A stretch of 6,862 nucleotides of DNA from positions 1-6,862 of the forward strand of contig JANZKD010000092.1 of NCBI GenBank assembly GCA_025061245.1. Direction: 5' to 3'. Positions 1-6,784 of the stretch are shown here, one piece after another. The notes below the pieces were generated by a model, which was not told the DNA's origin, ran no database searches, and worked only from the letters and a program-made list of their open reading frames with translations. The position numbers and the translations under genes are program-made. Source of the stretch: Candidatus Culexmicrobium profundum. Lineage in GTDB: Archaea; Thermoproteota; Methanomethylicia; Culexarchaeales; Culexmicrobiaceae. The stretch's first letter is position 1, and every line of letters begins with the position of its first letter.

Positions 1-1
1 A

Positions 2-391
2 ACTAGAACGCTGGTTACTCGTCATGTTTCAAATAAGCATGAGAAAATTTATTCTATTGTTGTTGAAGCTCTCAATAATGCAATAGATTCAATTAAACCT
101 GGTGTTAAATGTTCTGAGGTTGATAGGGTTGCTAGAAGTGTTATTGTAAAGTATGGGTATGGTGATTACTTTATACATTCTACTGGTCATGGTATTGGGT
201 TGAGTGTTCATGAGTCGCCAAGGCTGTCTTCTTCGGATTCAACCATACTTAAGCCTGGGATGATTGTTACAGTGGAGCCTGGAATCTATATTCCTGGTTT
301 TGGCGGAGTTAGAGTGGAGAGGGATGTTTTGGTTACTGATGATGGCTTTGAAATTCTTGATAGTTATCCTGTTGATTTAATTGTTGTCTAG
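2..391 (+). CDS. pepQ: M24 family metallopeptidase, Xaa-Pro dipeptidase/aminopeptidase type (C-terminal part, 5' end outside window)
   Basis: This is the last 129 residues of a creatinase-fold (M24) peptidase; the reading frame is open from the window edge. The family hydrolyses the bond before proline in dipeptides or peptide N-termini in the cytoplasm, using two metal ions. The first visible residues, TRT, match the tail of the family's D-x-TRT segment, so both metal-binding aspartates lie just upstream. The remaining ligands are visible: the His of GHGIG (residue 63 of the visible part), the HE pair at 70-71, the Glu of TVEPGIY (92) and the Glu of GVRVERD (106). The 14-residue spacing between the two glutamates is that of prolidases. 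Members are usually about 350 residues, so roughly the C-terminal third is present. Dipeptidase and aminopeptidase subtypes cannot be separated without the N-terminal domain, so the symbol is tentative. Its 3' end overlaps the convergent methyltransferase gene by 15 bases. Confidence 0.9.
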   Translation, partial: TRTLVTRHVSNKHEKIYSIVVEALNNAIDSIKPGVKCSEVDRVARSVIVKYGYGDYFIHSTGHGIGLSVHESPRLSSSDSTILKPGMIVTVEPGIYIPGFGGVRVERDVLVTDDGFEILDSYPVDLIVV

Positions 392-943
392 TTTTTTACA
401 AAATAATATTATGTCTGCAACATCTTCCAAGTTGATTTTCATTGTTATCTTTAATTTCTTGTTGGATTGTATTATTCTCTCTATGTCTTCTGGCTTGTAT
501 ATTCTTTTTATCGCAGTGATTATTGCTTTTCCTTTATTCCTTAGAATTCTACTGTTTTCTATTAGGAATTTTTCGGGGTTTGGTAGGTTTTGTATTAGTG
601 TGATGGCGAAGGTAAGGTCTATACAGTTGTTTTTTATTGGAATGTTTTCTGCATCGGCTAGTATTAGTGATGTTTTCCAGCTGTTTTTTCTTATTTTTCT
701 TTTTGCTTCTTTTAGCATGTTTTTGGATAGGTCTATTCCCACCGTATATTTTGTTTTGTTTATGATTTTATTCATGAAGTTTCCAGTTCCACATCCTATG
801 TCCATGATTCTTTTTATTTTTCTCGTCCATGTTAGGTTGCTTAGTATGGTTTCATATTTCTTGTTTTGCTCTTCTCCATATAGTTCATCATAGGATTTCC
901 ATGTGGTGTTGTATTTGGTGATTACTAGTTTCTTGTTTTCCAT
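377..943 (-). CDS. Class I SAM-dependent methyltransferase, substrate unknown
   Basis: A 188-residue protein with a Rossmann-type methyltransferase core, predicted to transfer a methyl group from S-adenosylmethionine to an unidentified substrate. Motif I is MDIGCGTGN at residues 47-55, which holds the glycine-rich SAM loop. The acidic residue expected to contact the SAM ribose is D71 in VGIDLS. A motif II-like LADAENIP runs from about 95 to 102, and the motif III region (LRNKGKAIITA) is near 134-144. The N-terminus (W15, Y18, then LYGEEQNKKY) resembles the lead-in of small archaeal methyltransferases. No fused substrate-binding domain, zinc site or membrane segment is visible. The protein is very rich in Lys, Ile and Asn. 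The ATG at 943 is supported by a GGAGG four bases upstream. The gene is divergent from nucS and convergent with the peptidase gene. RNA, protein or small-molecule targets are all possible. Confidence 0.85.
   Translation of the reverse strand: MENKKLVITKYNTTWKSYDELYGEEQNKKYETILSNLTWTRKIKRIMDIGCGTGNFMNKIINKTKYTVGIDLSKNMLKEAKRKIRKNSWKTSLILADAENIPIKNNCIDLTFAITLIQNLPNPEKFLIENSRILRNKGKAIITAIKRIYKPEDIERIIQSNKKLKITMKINLEDVADIILFCKKLDNN
392..397 (+). terminator. T6 run, possible archaeal terminator for the peptidase gene
   Basis: A run of six T follows directly after the peptidase stop codon. Archaeal RNA polymerase commonly terminates at short T-runs without a hairpin. The run lies inside the 3' part of the opposing methyltransferase gene, so the two transcripts would overlap. 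T-runs are frequent on this T-rich strand, which makes the call weak. Confidence 0.3.
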
Positions 944-947
944 TGTG

Positions 948-952
948 CCTCC
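948..952 (-). promoter_or_regulatory. Shine-Dalgarno GGAGG of the methyltransferase gene
   Basis: On the minus strand GGAGG stands four bases before the ATG at 943. It is the clearest ribosome binding site in the window and fixes that start codon. The other complete genes have weak or no matches at this position and instead place a TATA-like element about 26-30 bases before the start codon. Confidence 0.7.
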
Positions 953-955
953 AGC

Positions 956-966
956 TTTAAATTATA
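956..966 (+). promoter_or_regulatory. Putative TATA box for nucS
   Basis: The sequence TTTAAATTATA is centred about 26 bases before the GTG at 987. This is the expected distance from an archaeal TATA box to the transcription start, so the transcript would begin at or next to the start codon (leaderless). No ribosome binding site is visible before 987, which fits. Assignment is by position and composition only. Confidence 0.5.
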
Positions 967-974
967 GATTTCAG

Positions 975-985
975 TTAATATTTAT
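975..985 (-). promoter_or_regulatory. Putative TATA box for the methyltransferase gene
   Basis: Read on the minus strand this is ATAAATATTAA, centred near 980. Initiation about 26 bases downstream would fall near 954, just before the GGAGG at 948-952, giving a leader of roughly ten bases. The element lies within 20 bases of the opposing nucS element, so the two promoters are packed back to back in 43 bases. Confidence 0.45.
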
Positions 986-986
986 C

Positions 987-1796
987 GTGGTTGAATTGGT
1001 GGATGAACGTAGACCTGTTAGAATAATTTCAGATCGTCAGTTGAGTGAGATGGTTTCTGATTTAAGGCATGCGATTGAGAGGAGGAAGATGGTTCTTCTT
1101 ATTGGTTTGTGTAAGGTTGATTATAGGGGTCGTGCTTCTTCTACGCTGGATTATGGGGAGCGTCTAGTAATTTTAAAGACTGATGGTTCAATTCAAATTC
1201 ATAGACCTTGGGATGTTAATCCGGTTAATTGGCAACCTCCAGACTGTATTTTTCATGTGGATTTGGTTGATAATTCTTTTCTTAGGATTAGGGCTATCAG
1301 GAAGAGTCCTAGAGAGATTGTTGATATTATTTTTAAGGAAGTCTATTTTTCATCGGTTTTAGATTTGGTTGATAAGGGTGTTTTCTCTCTTTATGCTTCT
1401 GAGCATGATATGCAGAGGGCTATAATGATTAATCCTGAACTTGTGGAGGATGGATTAAGGATTATAAGTTATGAAAAGCCTGTGGAGCCTGGTTTTATTG
1501 ATCTTTATGGTATTGATTCTAAGGGTAGATTTGTTGTTTTAGAGTTGAAGCGTAGGGTGGCTGATAGAGATGCTATAGTTCAGCTTTCAAGGTATGTTGA
1601 GGAGATTAAGCGTAGAAGTCCATATAGAGAGGTTAGAGGTATCCTGGTTGCACCTGATATTAGTAGGAATGCACTTACTTTGTTGAAGACTTTGCATCTT
1701 GAGTTTAAGAGACTTGATCCAAAGAAGTGTGCTGAGGTTTTGAGGAGGAAGGTTAGTGAAGTGAAGTTGACTGACTTTTTTAGAGGGAAGCAGTAA
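987..1796 (+). CDS. nucS: Mismatch-specific endonuclease NucS/EndoMS
   Basis: A 269-residue nuclease; the family is about 250 residues long. NucS/EndoMS cuts both strands around mismatches such as G:T and acts with PCNA, giving mismatch correction where MutS-MutL is absent. The N-terminal DNA-binding domain carries VDYRGRA (44-50), GERLVI, and RPWDVNPVNWQPP (73-85), typical of the family. The C-terminal RecB-like nuclease domain has D172 in GFIDL, then E186 and K188 in VLELKR (a D...ExK site), followed by Q199 and Y203 in QLSRY. The C-terminus holds a PCNA-interacting motif, ExxLxxFF at 258-265, with Glu in place of the usual Gln. I chose GTG 987 because a TATA-like element lies 26 bases upstream. 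GTG 999 and TTG 996 are close alternatives. The upstream ATG at 903 is unlikely because it would overlap the divergent gene and add a non-family hydrophobic stretch. The stop is one base from the reverse gyrase stop. Confidence 0.9.
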   Translation: MVELVDERRPVRIISDRQLSEMVSDLRHAIERRKMVLLIGLCKVDYRGRASSTLDYGERLVILKTDGSIQIHRPWDVNPVNWQPPDCIFHVDLVDNSFLRIRAIRKSPREIVDIIFKEVYFSSVLDLVDKGVFSLYASEHDMQRAIMINPELVEDGLRIISYEKPVEPGFIDLYGIDSKGRFVVLELKRRVADRDAIVQLSRYVEEIKRRSPYREVRGILVAPDISRNALTLLKTLHLEFKRLDPKKCAEVLRRKVSEVKLTDFFRGKQ

Positions 1797-1797
1797 A

Positions 1798-4700
1798 TTA
1801 TATGCCAACTTCTGATAGTTGTTTTATTTCTTCATGGAGATTTCTAAGTATGTCCATGTAGTTTAATTGTCCTTCTTCTACTTTTTTCATTAATTCTTCA
1901 AGTTTTCTTGTTGTTTCTTCTGAAACATATTTTTCGAAGGCTTCTTTTAGGTAGGTGTAGACGTTTTGTCCAAGTTTTGTTGCTACAAGCTTTTTTCTGG
2001 GGCTTAGTATTACATATCTTCTTTCTAGAAGTGTTGACAGTATTTTGGCGTATGTTGAGGGTCTTCCTATTCCCTTTTCCTTCATTAGTCTTATTATTTC
2101 TCCTTCTGTGAACATTGGGGTTATTGATGCTCTCCAATGTCTAACGTCTTTTACTTTGAGTTTTCTTTGAGTTACCTTGGGGATTAATCGTATTGTTTGA
2201 ATTTTTAGGTATCCTGGTTCTTTTACTTCTACATATCCTTCAGTTTCTAGGGTCCAGTTTAATATTTTTAGTTTAACTTTTTGCTTTACTACTTTTGCTG
2301 GTTGCATTTGACTTGCTATGAATCTTTTAAATATGAGGTTGTATAATGCGATGTGTCTTGATGTTAATCTTTTTGCTAATCTCATTATTCCTAGTGCTAT
2401 TAGATTTCTTAGTCGCCCTGCATCTATTGGTCTTGTTGGTCTTATACATTCATGTGCTCCTTCCTTGCCCCATGGTCTAAGTTTTACGTATTCTTGCCCC
2501 CATTTTTCACTGATGTAGTCTTTAGCTATTTTCATGCCTACTCCTGATACTCTAGTGCTGTCTGTTCTGTGATATGTTATTAGTCCTACTTCGAAGAGGT
2601 CTTGAGCTAATGTCATTGTCTCTTTTACTCCGTATTTTAGTATGGTTGATGCTTCTCTTAGTAGGGAGTCTGTTGAGAATGGTGGTGGAGGGTTTATTTG
2701 TGTTTCCTTTATTTCTACGCTTAATACTTCGCATTGTGTTTCAGTTAGTTTTTTGATTATCTCTCTTACTTCTTTTTTCTTGAGTTTTGGTAGGCTGTGT
2801 ACTACTTTTAAGTTGTTTTCCAAGGTTATTTGGAGGAATTCTCTTACGTTTTGTCTGGTTTCTATTGTTCTTTTTACTATCCATCCTAGAACTGGTGTTT
2901 GTACTCTGCCGGCTGATAAGTCTCTTCTATTGAATTTTGTTTGAACTTTTTTGCTGAGTTCGAAGCCTATCCATCTATCTTCAATTCTTCGCAGTATTTG
3001 TGCTTCTACTAGTTTTAGGTTTACTTCTCTTGGGTTTTTTAATGCTTTTGATAGTGCTCTTTGAGTTACTTCGTGGAATTCTATTCTCTTAATTTCCTTT
3101 GTGTAGGGTGCTAGTGCTTGTGCTATGTCCCAGCCGATTTTTTCTCCTTCTGCATCTGCATCTGTGCCTATTAGTAGGACGTCTACTTCGCTTGCTATTT
3201 CTTTTAGTGCATTGATTATGGTTGCTTTGTCGTATAGTTTTCCTCCGCATATTGGGCATTTATCTATGGGGTCTGAGAATTGTTCATTGCATTTATTGCA
3301 TCTTTTTATGGTTGAGTAGATTGGTATGAATGTTCCATTGATTGGTCTTACACCGTAAAATCCTTCATTGGTTACTAGGTCGAATACATGTCCCATACTT
3401 GCAGCTATGCTTAGGATGTAGTCTCCTGTGCTGACTTCTAGTATTGTTACTCCGTTTATTTCTCTTCTGAAGGGGGTTCCGAAGAATCTTGCTATGGTTC
3501 GTGCTTTGCTGGGGGATTCTACTACTAGTAGTGCTGTTTTTACGATGTCTTTGAATTCTGGTAATACTTTTCCTTGAGCTAGTTTTCTGATTATTTTTCT
3601 GTCTTTGTCTACTTCTTTCATTATTTTATCTAGATTTGTTTCGTTTAGATTTAGCCAGCGTACGTCTTCTACATACCATCTTATTCCTCTAACTAGGCCG
3701 TTGAATGCTTTTTCATCGTCTATTACGACTATTGCTACTCCCTTTGATACTCCTCCTGCATATAGTCTTGATGTTCTTCCTGATGCTTGTATGAATCCTA
3801 CCACGTCTGGTACTATTATGTATGGTTTGTCTTCTATTTCCATGGATAGGTATGGGCTTTCCTTTATTTTCTTCTTTATTTCTTCCCGGCTTAATATTTC
3901 CTTTAGAAGGTTTGCAGAGTCTATGAATAGTTGCTGTACTCTTCCATAGAATCCATCTAGTTTTTCATTGTTTTTTATTGCTTCAACTATTCTTAGTACT
4001 TCGTCTCTTCGTATCATTGCGGTGAAGCGTCTTAGATCTGCGATGTATTTGTCCATGAGATCTCTTTCTCTTTGGTTTTCAATGAAGTCTCTTAGGTTTG
4101 CTAGTAGTATTATGGCTTTGTTTGGTCTGAATTCTTCAATGTCTAGGCTTATTTTAATCTTTGGTACTCCTGCAAATATTGCGTATCTTACTCTTTCAGG
4201 TAAGTCTATTCCTCTTGATAGGGGGCTTCTATATGAGGCTATTCCTACTAGTATATCATACTCTCCTGATCTGTATTTTTCCAGTATTTTTCCTCTGGCT
4301 TTTTCATATGTTGTGGCTTTTATTCCATTTTCTTCTAGTAGTTGGGTTATTTCTTTTGCGTATGCTGATCCCTTGTCCATGGGTGTGAATATTAATCCTC
4401 CGCTTCCAAGTTTTTTAGCTAGTTCAATTACCTTTTTTGTTACGTCTCTGGTTTTTACATAGATGTCTGCAATGTTTCTTATACCCTCTGCTTTTCCACC
4501 TATTTCGAATCCCAGTAGCTCTCTAAATAGTCTGATGCGCTTTGTTCTTCTAGCTCTTATTGATGCTCCTGAAACTATTAGGAGTCCAACTTTATTGTTT
4601 TGTTTATATTTTTTGATGGTGTCTTCTATTTTGAGTATTTCATTTCTAACCTCATTTAGCTCAGTTGTGTTTATTCTTCTTTGTCTAAATATTTTTCTAA

Positions 4701-5493
4701 GCTTTGTTCTTAGTTCAATGAGCTTGAAACCTAGATTAATTATTTCTTCATTTAATCCTAAATTTACTAATACTTTTTCAACATTTTTTGATCTTCTCAT
4801 GAATGAGTCTACATCGTCTACAAATATGAAATCGAATTTCTGATTTTCTATTATGTTAAAGTATCTTGGGAGGAAGTATGATGTAGTTATTAATATGTCA
4901 AATTTTCCTTCAGCTATTTCTTTGAGTGTTTCTTTCGCTTTCTTTCTCTTCAATATTGAGTGATATCCCAGTATTTTGATGTTGAGATTTAGTTTTTCTG
5001 CGAAGTTTCTGACTTTTGTTTCAACTTGGTAGGCTAGTAGTGATGTTGGGAGGATTATGTATGATCTCTTACCTTTAGATGCAAAGTATATTGCCAATAT
5101 TATGCCAAAAACTGTTTTCCCCATTCCTGTTGGTGCGATTATAGCGAAGTTTTTGTTTGTTAATGCCCGTCTGCACCATGTTCTTTGAGCGCTCCATAAT
5201 TTGCTTCCTGTTGCCTTGTAGAATAGCTGGTTTACTTCTTCAACTATGCTTTCTAGGGCTGCTAGCTTGCCGTATTCCTTTAGAGTTCCATTTTCTTTGA
5301 GTAGTTTTACTACTAGTCTTCTAATTTCTATTTCATTTAGTTTTTCAATTTTCTTTAATATTTCATTATCAGGTATGGGTATGCATTTTTTACATGGAAG
5401 TTTGTATTGAAGTCTGATGTCTGAAATTTCACCTCCGCAATTTGGGCATCCTTCCTTGAATACTGCATGTAGCTGTGAAATCATGTTACTCAT
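1798..5493 (-). CDS. rgy: Reverse gyrase (SF2 helicase-like domain fused to type IA topoisomerase)
   Basis: A complete 1231-residue reverse gyrase, within the usual 1050-1250 range, which introduces positive supercoils using ATP and helps protect DNA at high temperature. An N-terminal zinc finger has cysteines at 16, 19, 34 and 37. The helicase-like part shows Q103, Walker A APTGMGKT (120-127), Walker B DDVD (226-229), SGAS (308-311) and motif VI QASGRTSR (569-576). About 120 residues between the FAGVP strand and motif VI occupy the latch position in the second RecA-like domain. The topoisomerase part begins with the TOPRIM motif VESPSKA (658-664), then a second zinc finger (C732, C735, C746, C749), and TDADAEGE (777-784) with metal residues D778, D780 and E782. 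AGRVQTPV is at 861-868, and Y974 in LITYHRT is the predicted nucleophile that links to DNA. No intein interrupts the gene. A TATA element 26 bases before the ATG at 5493 suggests a leaderless transcript. An AGGA 7 bases upstream and Met4 are alternative start evidence. Confidence 0.98.
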   Translation of the reverse strand: MSNMISQLHAVFKEGCPNCGGEISDIRLQYKLPCKKCIPIPDNEILKKIEKLNEIEIRRLVVKLLKENGTLKEYGKLAALESIVEEVNQLFYKATGSKLWSAQRTWCRRALTNKNFAIIAPTGMGKTVFGIILAIYFASKGKRSYIILPTSLLAYQVETKVRNFAEKLNLNIKILGYHSILKRKKAKETLKEIAEGKFDILITTSYFLPRYFNIIENQKFDFIFVDDVDSFMRRSKNVEKVLVNLGLNEEIINLGFKLIELRTKLRKIFRQRRINTTELNEVRNEILKIEDTIKKYKQNNKVGLLIVSGASIRARRTKRIRLFRELLGFEIGGKAEGIRNIADIYVKTRDVTKKVIELAKKLGSGGLIFTPMDKGSAYAKEITQLLEENGIKATTYEKARGKILEKYRSGEYDILVGIASYRSPLSRGIDLPERVRYAIFAGVPKIKISLDIEEFRPNKAIILLANLRDFIENQRERDLMDKYIADLRRFTAMIRRDEVLRIVEAIKNNEKLDGFYGRVQQLFIDSANLLKEILSREEIKKKIKESPYLSMEIEDKPYIIVPDVVGFIQASGRTSRLYAGGVSKGVAIVVIDDEKAFNGLVRGIRWYVEDVRWLNLNETNLDKIMKEVDKDRKIIRKLAQGKVLPEFKDIVKTALLVVESPSKARTIARFFGTPFRREINGVTILEVSTGDYILSIAASMGHVFDLVTNEGFYGVRPINGTFIPIYSTIKRCNKCNEQFSDPIDKCPICGGKLYDKATIINALKEIASEVDVLLIGTDADAEGEKIGWDIAQALAPYTKEIKRIEFHEVTQRALSKALKNPREVNLKLVEAQILRRIEDRWIGFELSKKVQTKFNRRDLSAGRVQTPVLGWIVKRTIETRQNVREFLQITLENNLKVVHSLPKLKKKEVREIIKKLTETQCEVLSVEIKETQINPPPPFSTDSLLREASTILKYGVKETMTLAQDLFEVGLITYHRTDSTRVSGVGMKIAKDYISEKWGQEYVKLRPWGKEGAHECIRPTRPIDAGRLRNLIALGIMRLAKRLTSRHIALYNLIFKRFIASQMQPAKVVKQKVKLKILNWTLETEGYVEVKEPGYLKIQTIRLIPKVTQRKLKVKDVRHWRASITPMFTEGEIIRLMKEKGIGRPSTYAKILSTLLERRYVILSPRKKLVATKLGQNVYTYLKEAFEKYVSEETTRKLEELMKKVEEGQLNYMDILRNLHEEIKQLSEVGI

Positions 5494-5514
5494 CAGCTTT
5501 TCCTAATTTTCTTC

Positions 5515-5523
5515 CTTATAAAC
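5515..5523 (-). promoter_or_regulatory. Putative TATA box for reverse gyrase
   Basis: On the minus strand this reads GTTTATAAG, close to the archaeal TATA consensus. Its centre lies about 26 bases before the reverse gyrase ATG at 5493, so transcription should start at or next to the initiation codon. It is the best-looking TATA element in the window. Confidence 0.65.
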
Positions 5524-5545
5524 ATCCCGCCGTCAGACTAATTGG

Positions 5546-5553
5546 TTTATTTT
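5546..5553 (+). promoter_or_regulatory. Putative TATA box for the radical SAM gene
   Basis: TTTATTTT lies with its centre about 29-30 bases before the ATG at 5579, allowing a leaderless or very short-leader transcript. There is a GGGATTG just before the start, at best a weak ribosome binding site. A GC-richer patch (about 5524-5537) separates this element from the opposing reverse gyrase promoter. Confidence 0.45.
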
Positions 5554-5578
5554 GCATTAAGTAAATTGGGATTGAATT

Positions 5579-6784
5579 ATGGTTTTCTATAAATGTGTAG
5601 TTGATTATTCTAAGTGTAAAAATTGTGGTTTTTGTAGTTGGTATGTTGATTGTCCTGGTAGAGATTTATGTGTTGATTGTAGAGTTTGCTATTTAGGTTG
5701 TCCTAATGAGGCTGTTGTAAGAGTTGTGGATAATAGTGATAGGAGAATGGTTAAGGTTAAGATTGATGGTGAAAGTTTTCATTTTCCTGAGCGAATTACT
5801 TTGAGGAAGGCTTTGGAGATGATTGGATATACTTTTTCTAAGCTTCCATTTGGGGAGGGTATTTATGCGCCATGTGAGACTGGTGGTTGTTTTGCATGTG
5901 CTGTTCTTGTGAATGGAAAGGTTTCACAGTTGTGTACAACACCTATTAGTGATGGGATGATAGTTGACCTTAAAGCTGATTTTACCCCTGTTAGGATTGT
6001 TTCTGGTTTTATGCCTCATTCTGTTGGTGGTGTTGGTACTCCTTGGCAGTTGAAGAGTAAGGGTAGGTATATAGAGGTAGCTTGTTTTGCGCATGGATGT
6101 AATTTCCGTTGTCCTCAATGTCAAAATTGGGTTATAACTTATGGGAATAATATTGATCCTGTTACTCCAAGGCTTGCAGCTGAGAAGTTAAGTTTGCTTA
6201 GGAGGACTTATGGTGTTGATAGAATGGCTATCTCTGGTGGTGAGCCTACTCTTAATAGGGATTGGCTTATCTCCTTTTTCAGAGAGTTGAAAAAGTTGAA
6301 CTCTGATGAAAAGGCTAGACTTCACTTGGATACTAATACTTCACTTTTAACTCGAGATTATATTGATGAGATTGTTGAAGCTGGAGTTACTGATATTGGA
6401 GCTGATATTAAGGCTTTGAATATCGATACATTTATTGAAGTGACTGGTGTTGATGATAAGATTTTAGCTAAATTTTATCTGAATACTGCTTGGGATGCTG
6501 TAAGATACATTGTAGATGAATATTCTGATAGAGTTTTCTTGGGAGTTGGTGTTCCTTATAATAGGGCTTGGATGAGTGATGAAGAATTATTTGAAATTGG
6601 ATGTAGGTTAGCTAATATTGACCCCAATGTTCAAGTTTGTCTTTTAGATTATCGGCCTGAGTTTAGGAGGAGAGATTTGAAATGGCCTGGTTTTCTTGAG
6701 ATGAGGAGGGCAAAGAAAATATTGGAGGAGGCTGGATTGAGGGTTGTGATCGCTCAGACACGCTATGGTCACATTGGACCATGA
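5579..6784 (+). CDS. Radical SAM protein with N-terminal 2x[4Fe-4S] and [2Fe-2S] ferredoxin domains
   Basis: A 401-residue multi-cluster redox protein of unknown substrate. Residues 13-25 hold C13, C16, C19 and C25-P, a ferredoxin-like cluster motif with a longer last gap. Residues 31-41 hold CxxCxxCxxxCP, a canonical [4Fe-4S] motif. An extra cysteine lies at position 6. Residues about 58-125 look like a [2Fe-2S] domain of the succinate dehydrogenase or xanthine dehydrogenase type, with C99, C104, C107 and C119. The radical SAM domain follows: CNFRCPQC supplies C174, C178 and C181 for the SAM-binding cluster, SGGEP (219-223) binds SAM, and a conserved-looking LLDYRPEFRR lies near 355. The domain most resembles the pyruvate-formate-lyase-activating-enzyme superfamily (COG1180-like). 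The N-terminal ferredoxins presumably relay electrons to the radical SAM cluster (inference). No glycyl radical enzyme gene is in the window. The gene is divergent from reverse gyrase, and its stop abuts the next gene's stop. The family call is firm and the function unknown. Confidence 0.9.
   Translation: MVFYKCVVDYSKCKNCGFCSWYVDCPGRDLCVDCRVCYLGCPNEAVVRVVDNSDRRMVKVKIDGESFHFPERITLRKALEMIGYTFSKLPFGEGIYAPCETGGCFACAVLVNGKVSQLCTTPISDGMIVDLKADFTPVRIVSGFMPHSVGGVGTPWQLKSKGRYIEVACFAHGCNFRCPQCQNWVITYGNNIDPVTPRLAAEKLSLLRRTYGVDRMAISGGEPTLNRDWLISFFRELKKLNSDEKARLHLDTNTSLLTRDYIDEIVEAGVTDIGADIKALNIDTFIEVTGVDDKILAKFYLNTAWDAVRYIVDEYSDRVFLGVGVPYNRAWMSDEELFEIGCRLANIDPNVQVCLLDYRPEFRRRDLKWPGFLEMRRAKKILEEAGLRVVIAQTRYGHIGP

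Noticed and set aside
381..893. A 170-codon + strand open frame encoding a very hydrophobic, membrane-like protein
   Set aside because: It lies fully antisense to the methyltransferase, whose SAM motifs are clear. The Phe/Leu/Ile-rich translation is what the complement of a Lys/Asn/Ile-rich AT-rich gene gives.
903..986. N-terminal extension of NucS from ATG 903
   Set aside because: It adds 28 residues, largely hydrophobic, that do not fit the family's N-terminus, covers the methyltransferase start and its ribosome binding site, and has no promoter placed for it.
3605..4843. Three nearly contiguous + strand open frames in one reading phase opposite reverse gyrase
   Set aside because: They are Ser/Ile/Leu-rich with no recognisable motif, and the opposite strand is certain reverse gyrase helicase-domain coding sequence. 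The openness follows from its codon bias.
1798..5493. Possible intein in reverse gyrase, as found in some archaeal reverse gyrases
   Set aside because: Walker, TOPRIM and catalytic tyrosine regions are uninterrupted, and total length matches intein-free family members.
987..5493. NucS and reverse gyrase as a DNA-maintenance operon or system
   Set aside because: They are convergent, on opposite strands, so they cannot share a transcript. Adjacency alone does not show functional linkage.
5540..5569. Direct repeat AATTGG (5540-5545 and 5564-5569) flanking the radical SAM TATA element, as a possible operator
   Set aside because: Six bases is too short to stand out in AT-rich intergenic DNA, and no symmetry or third copy was found.
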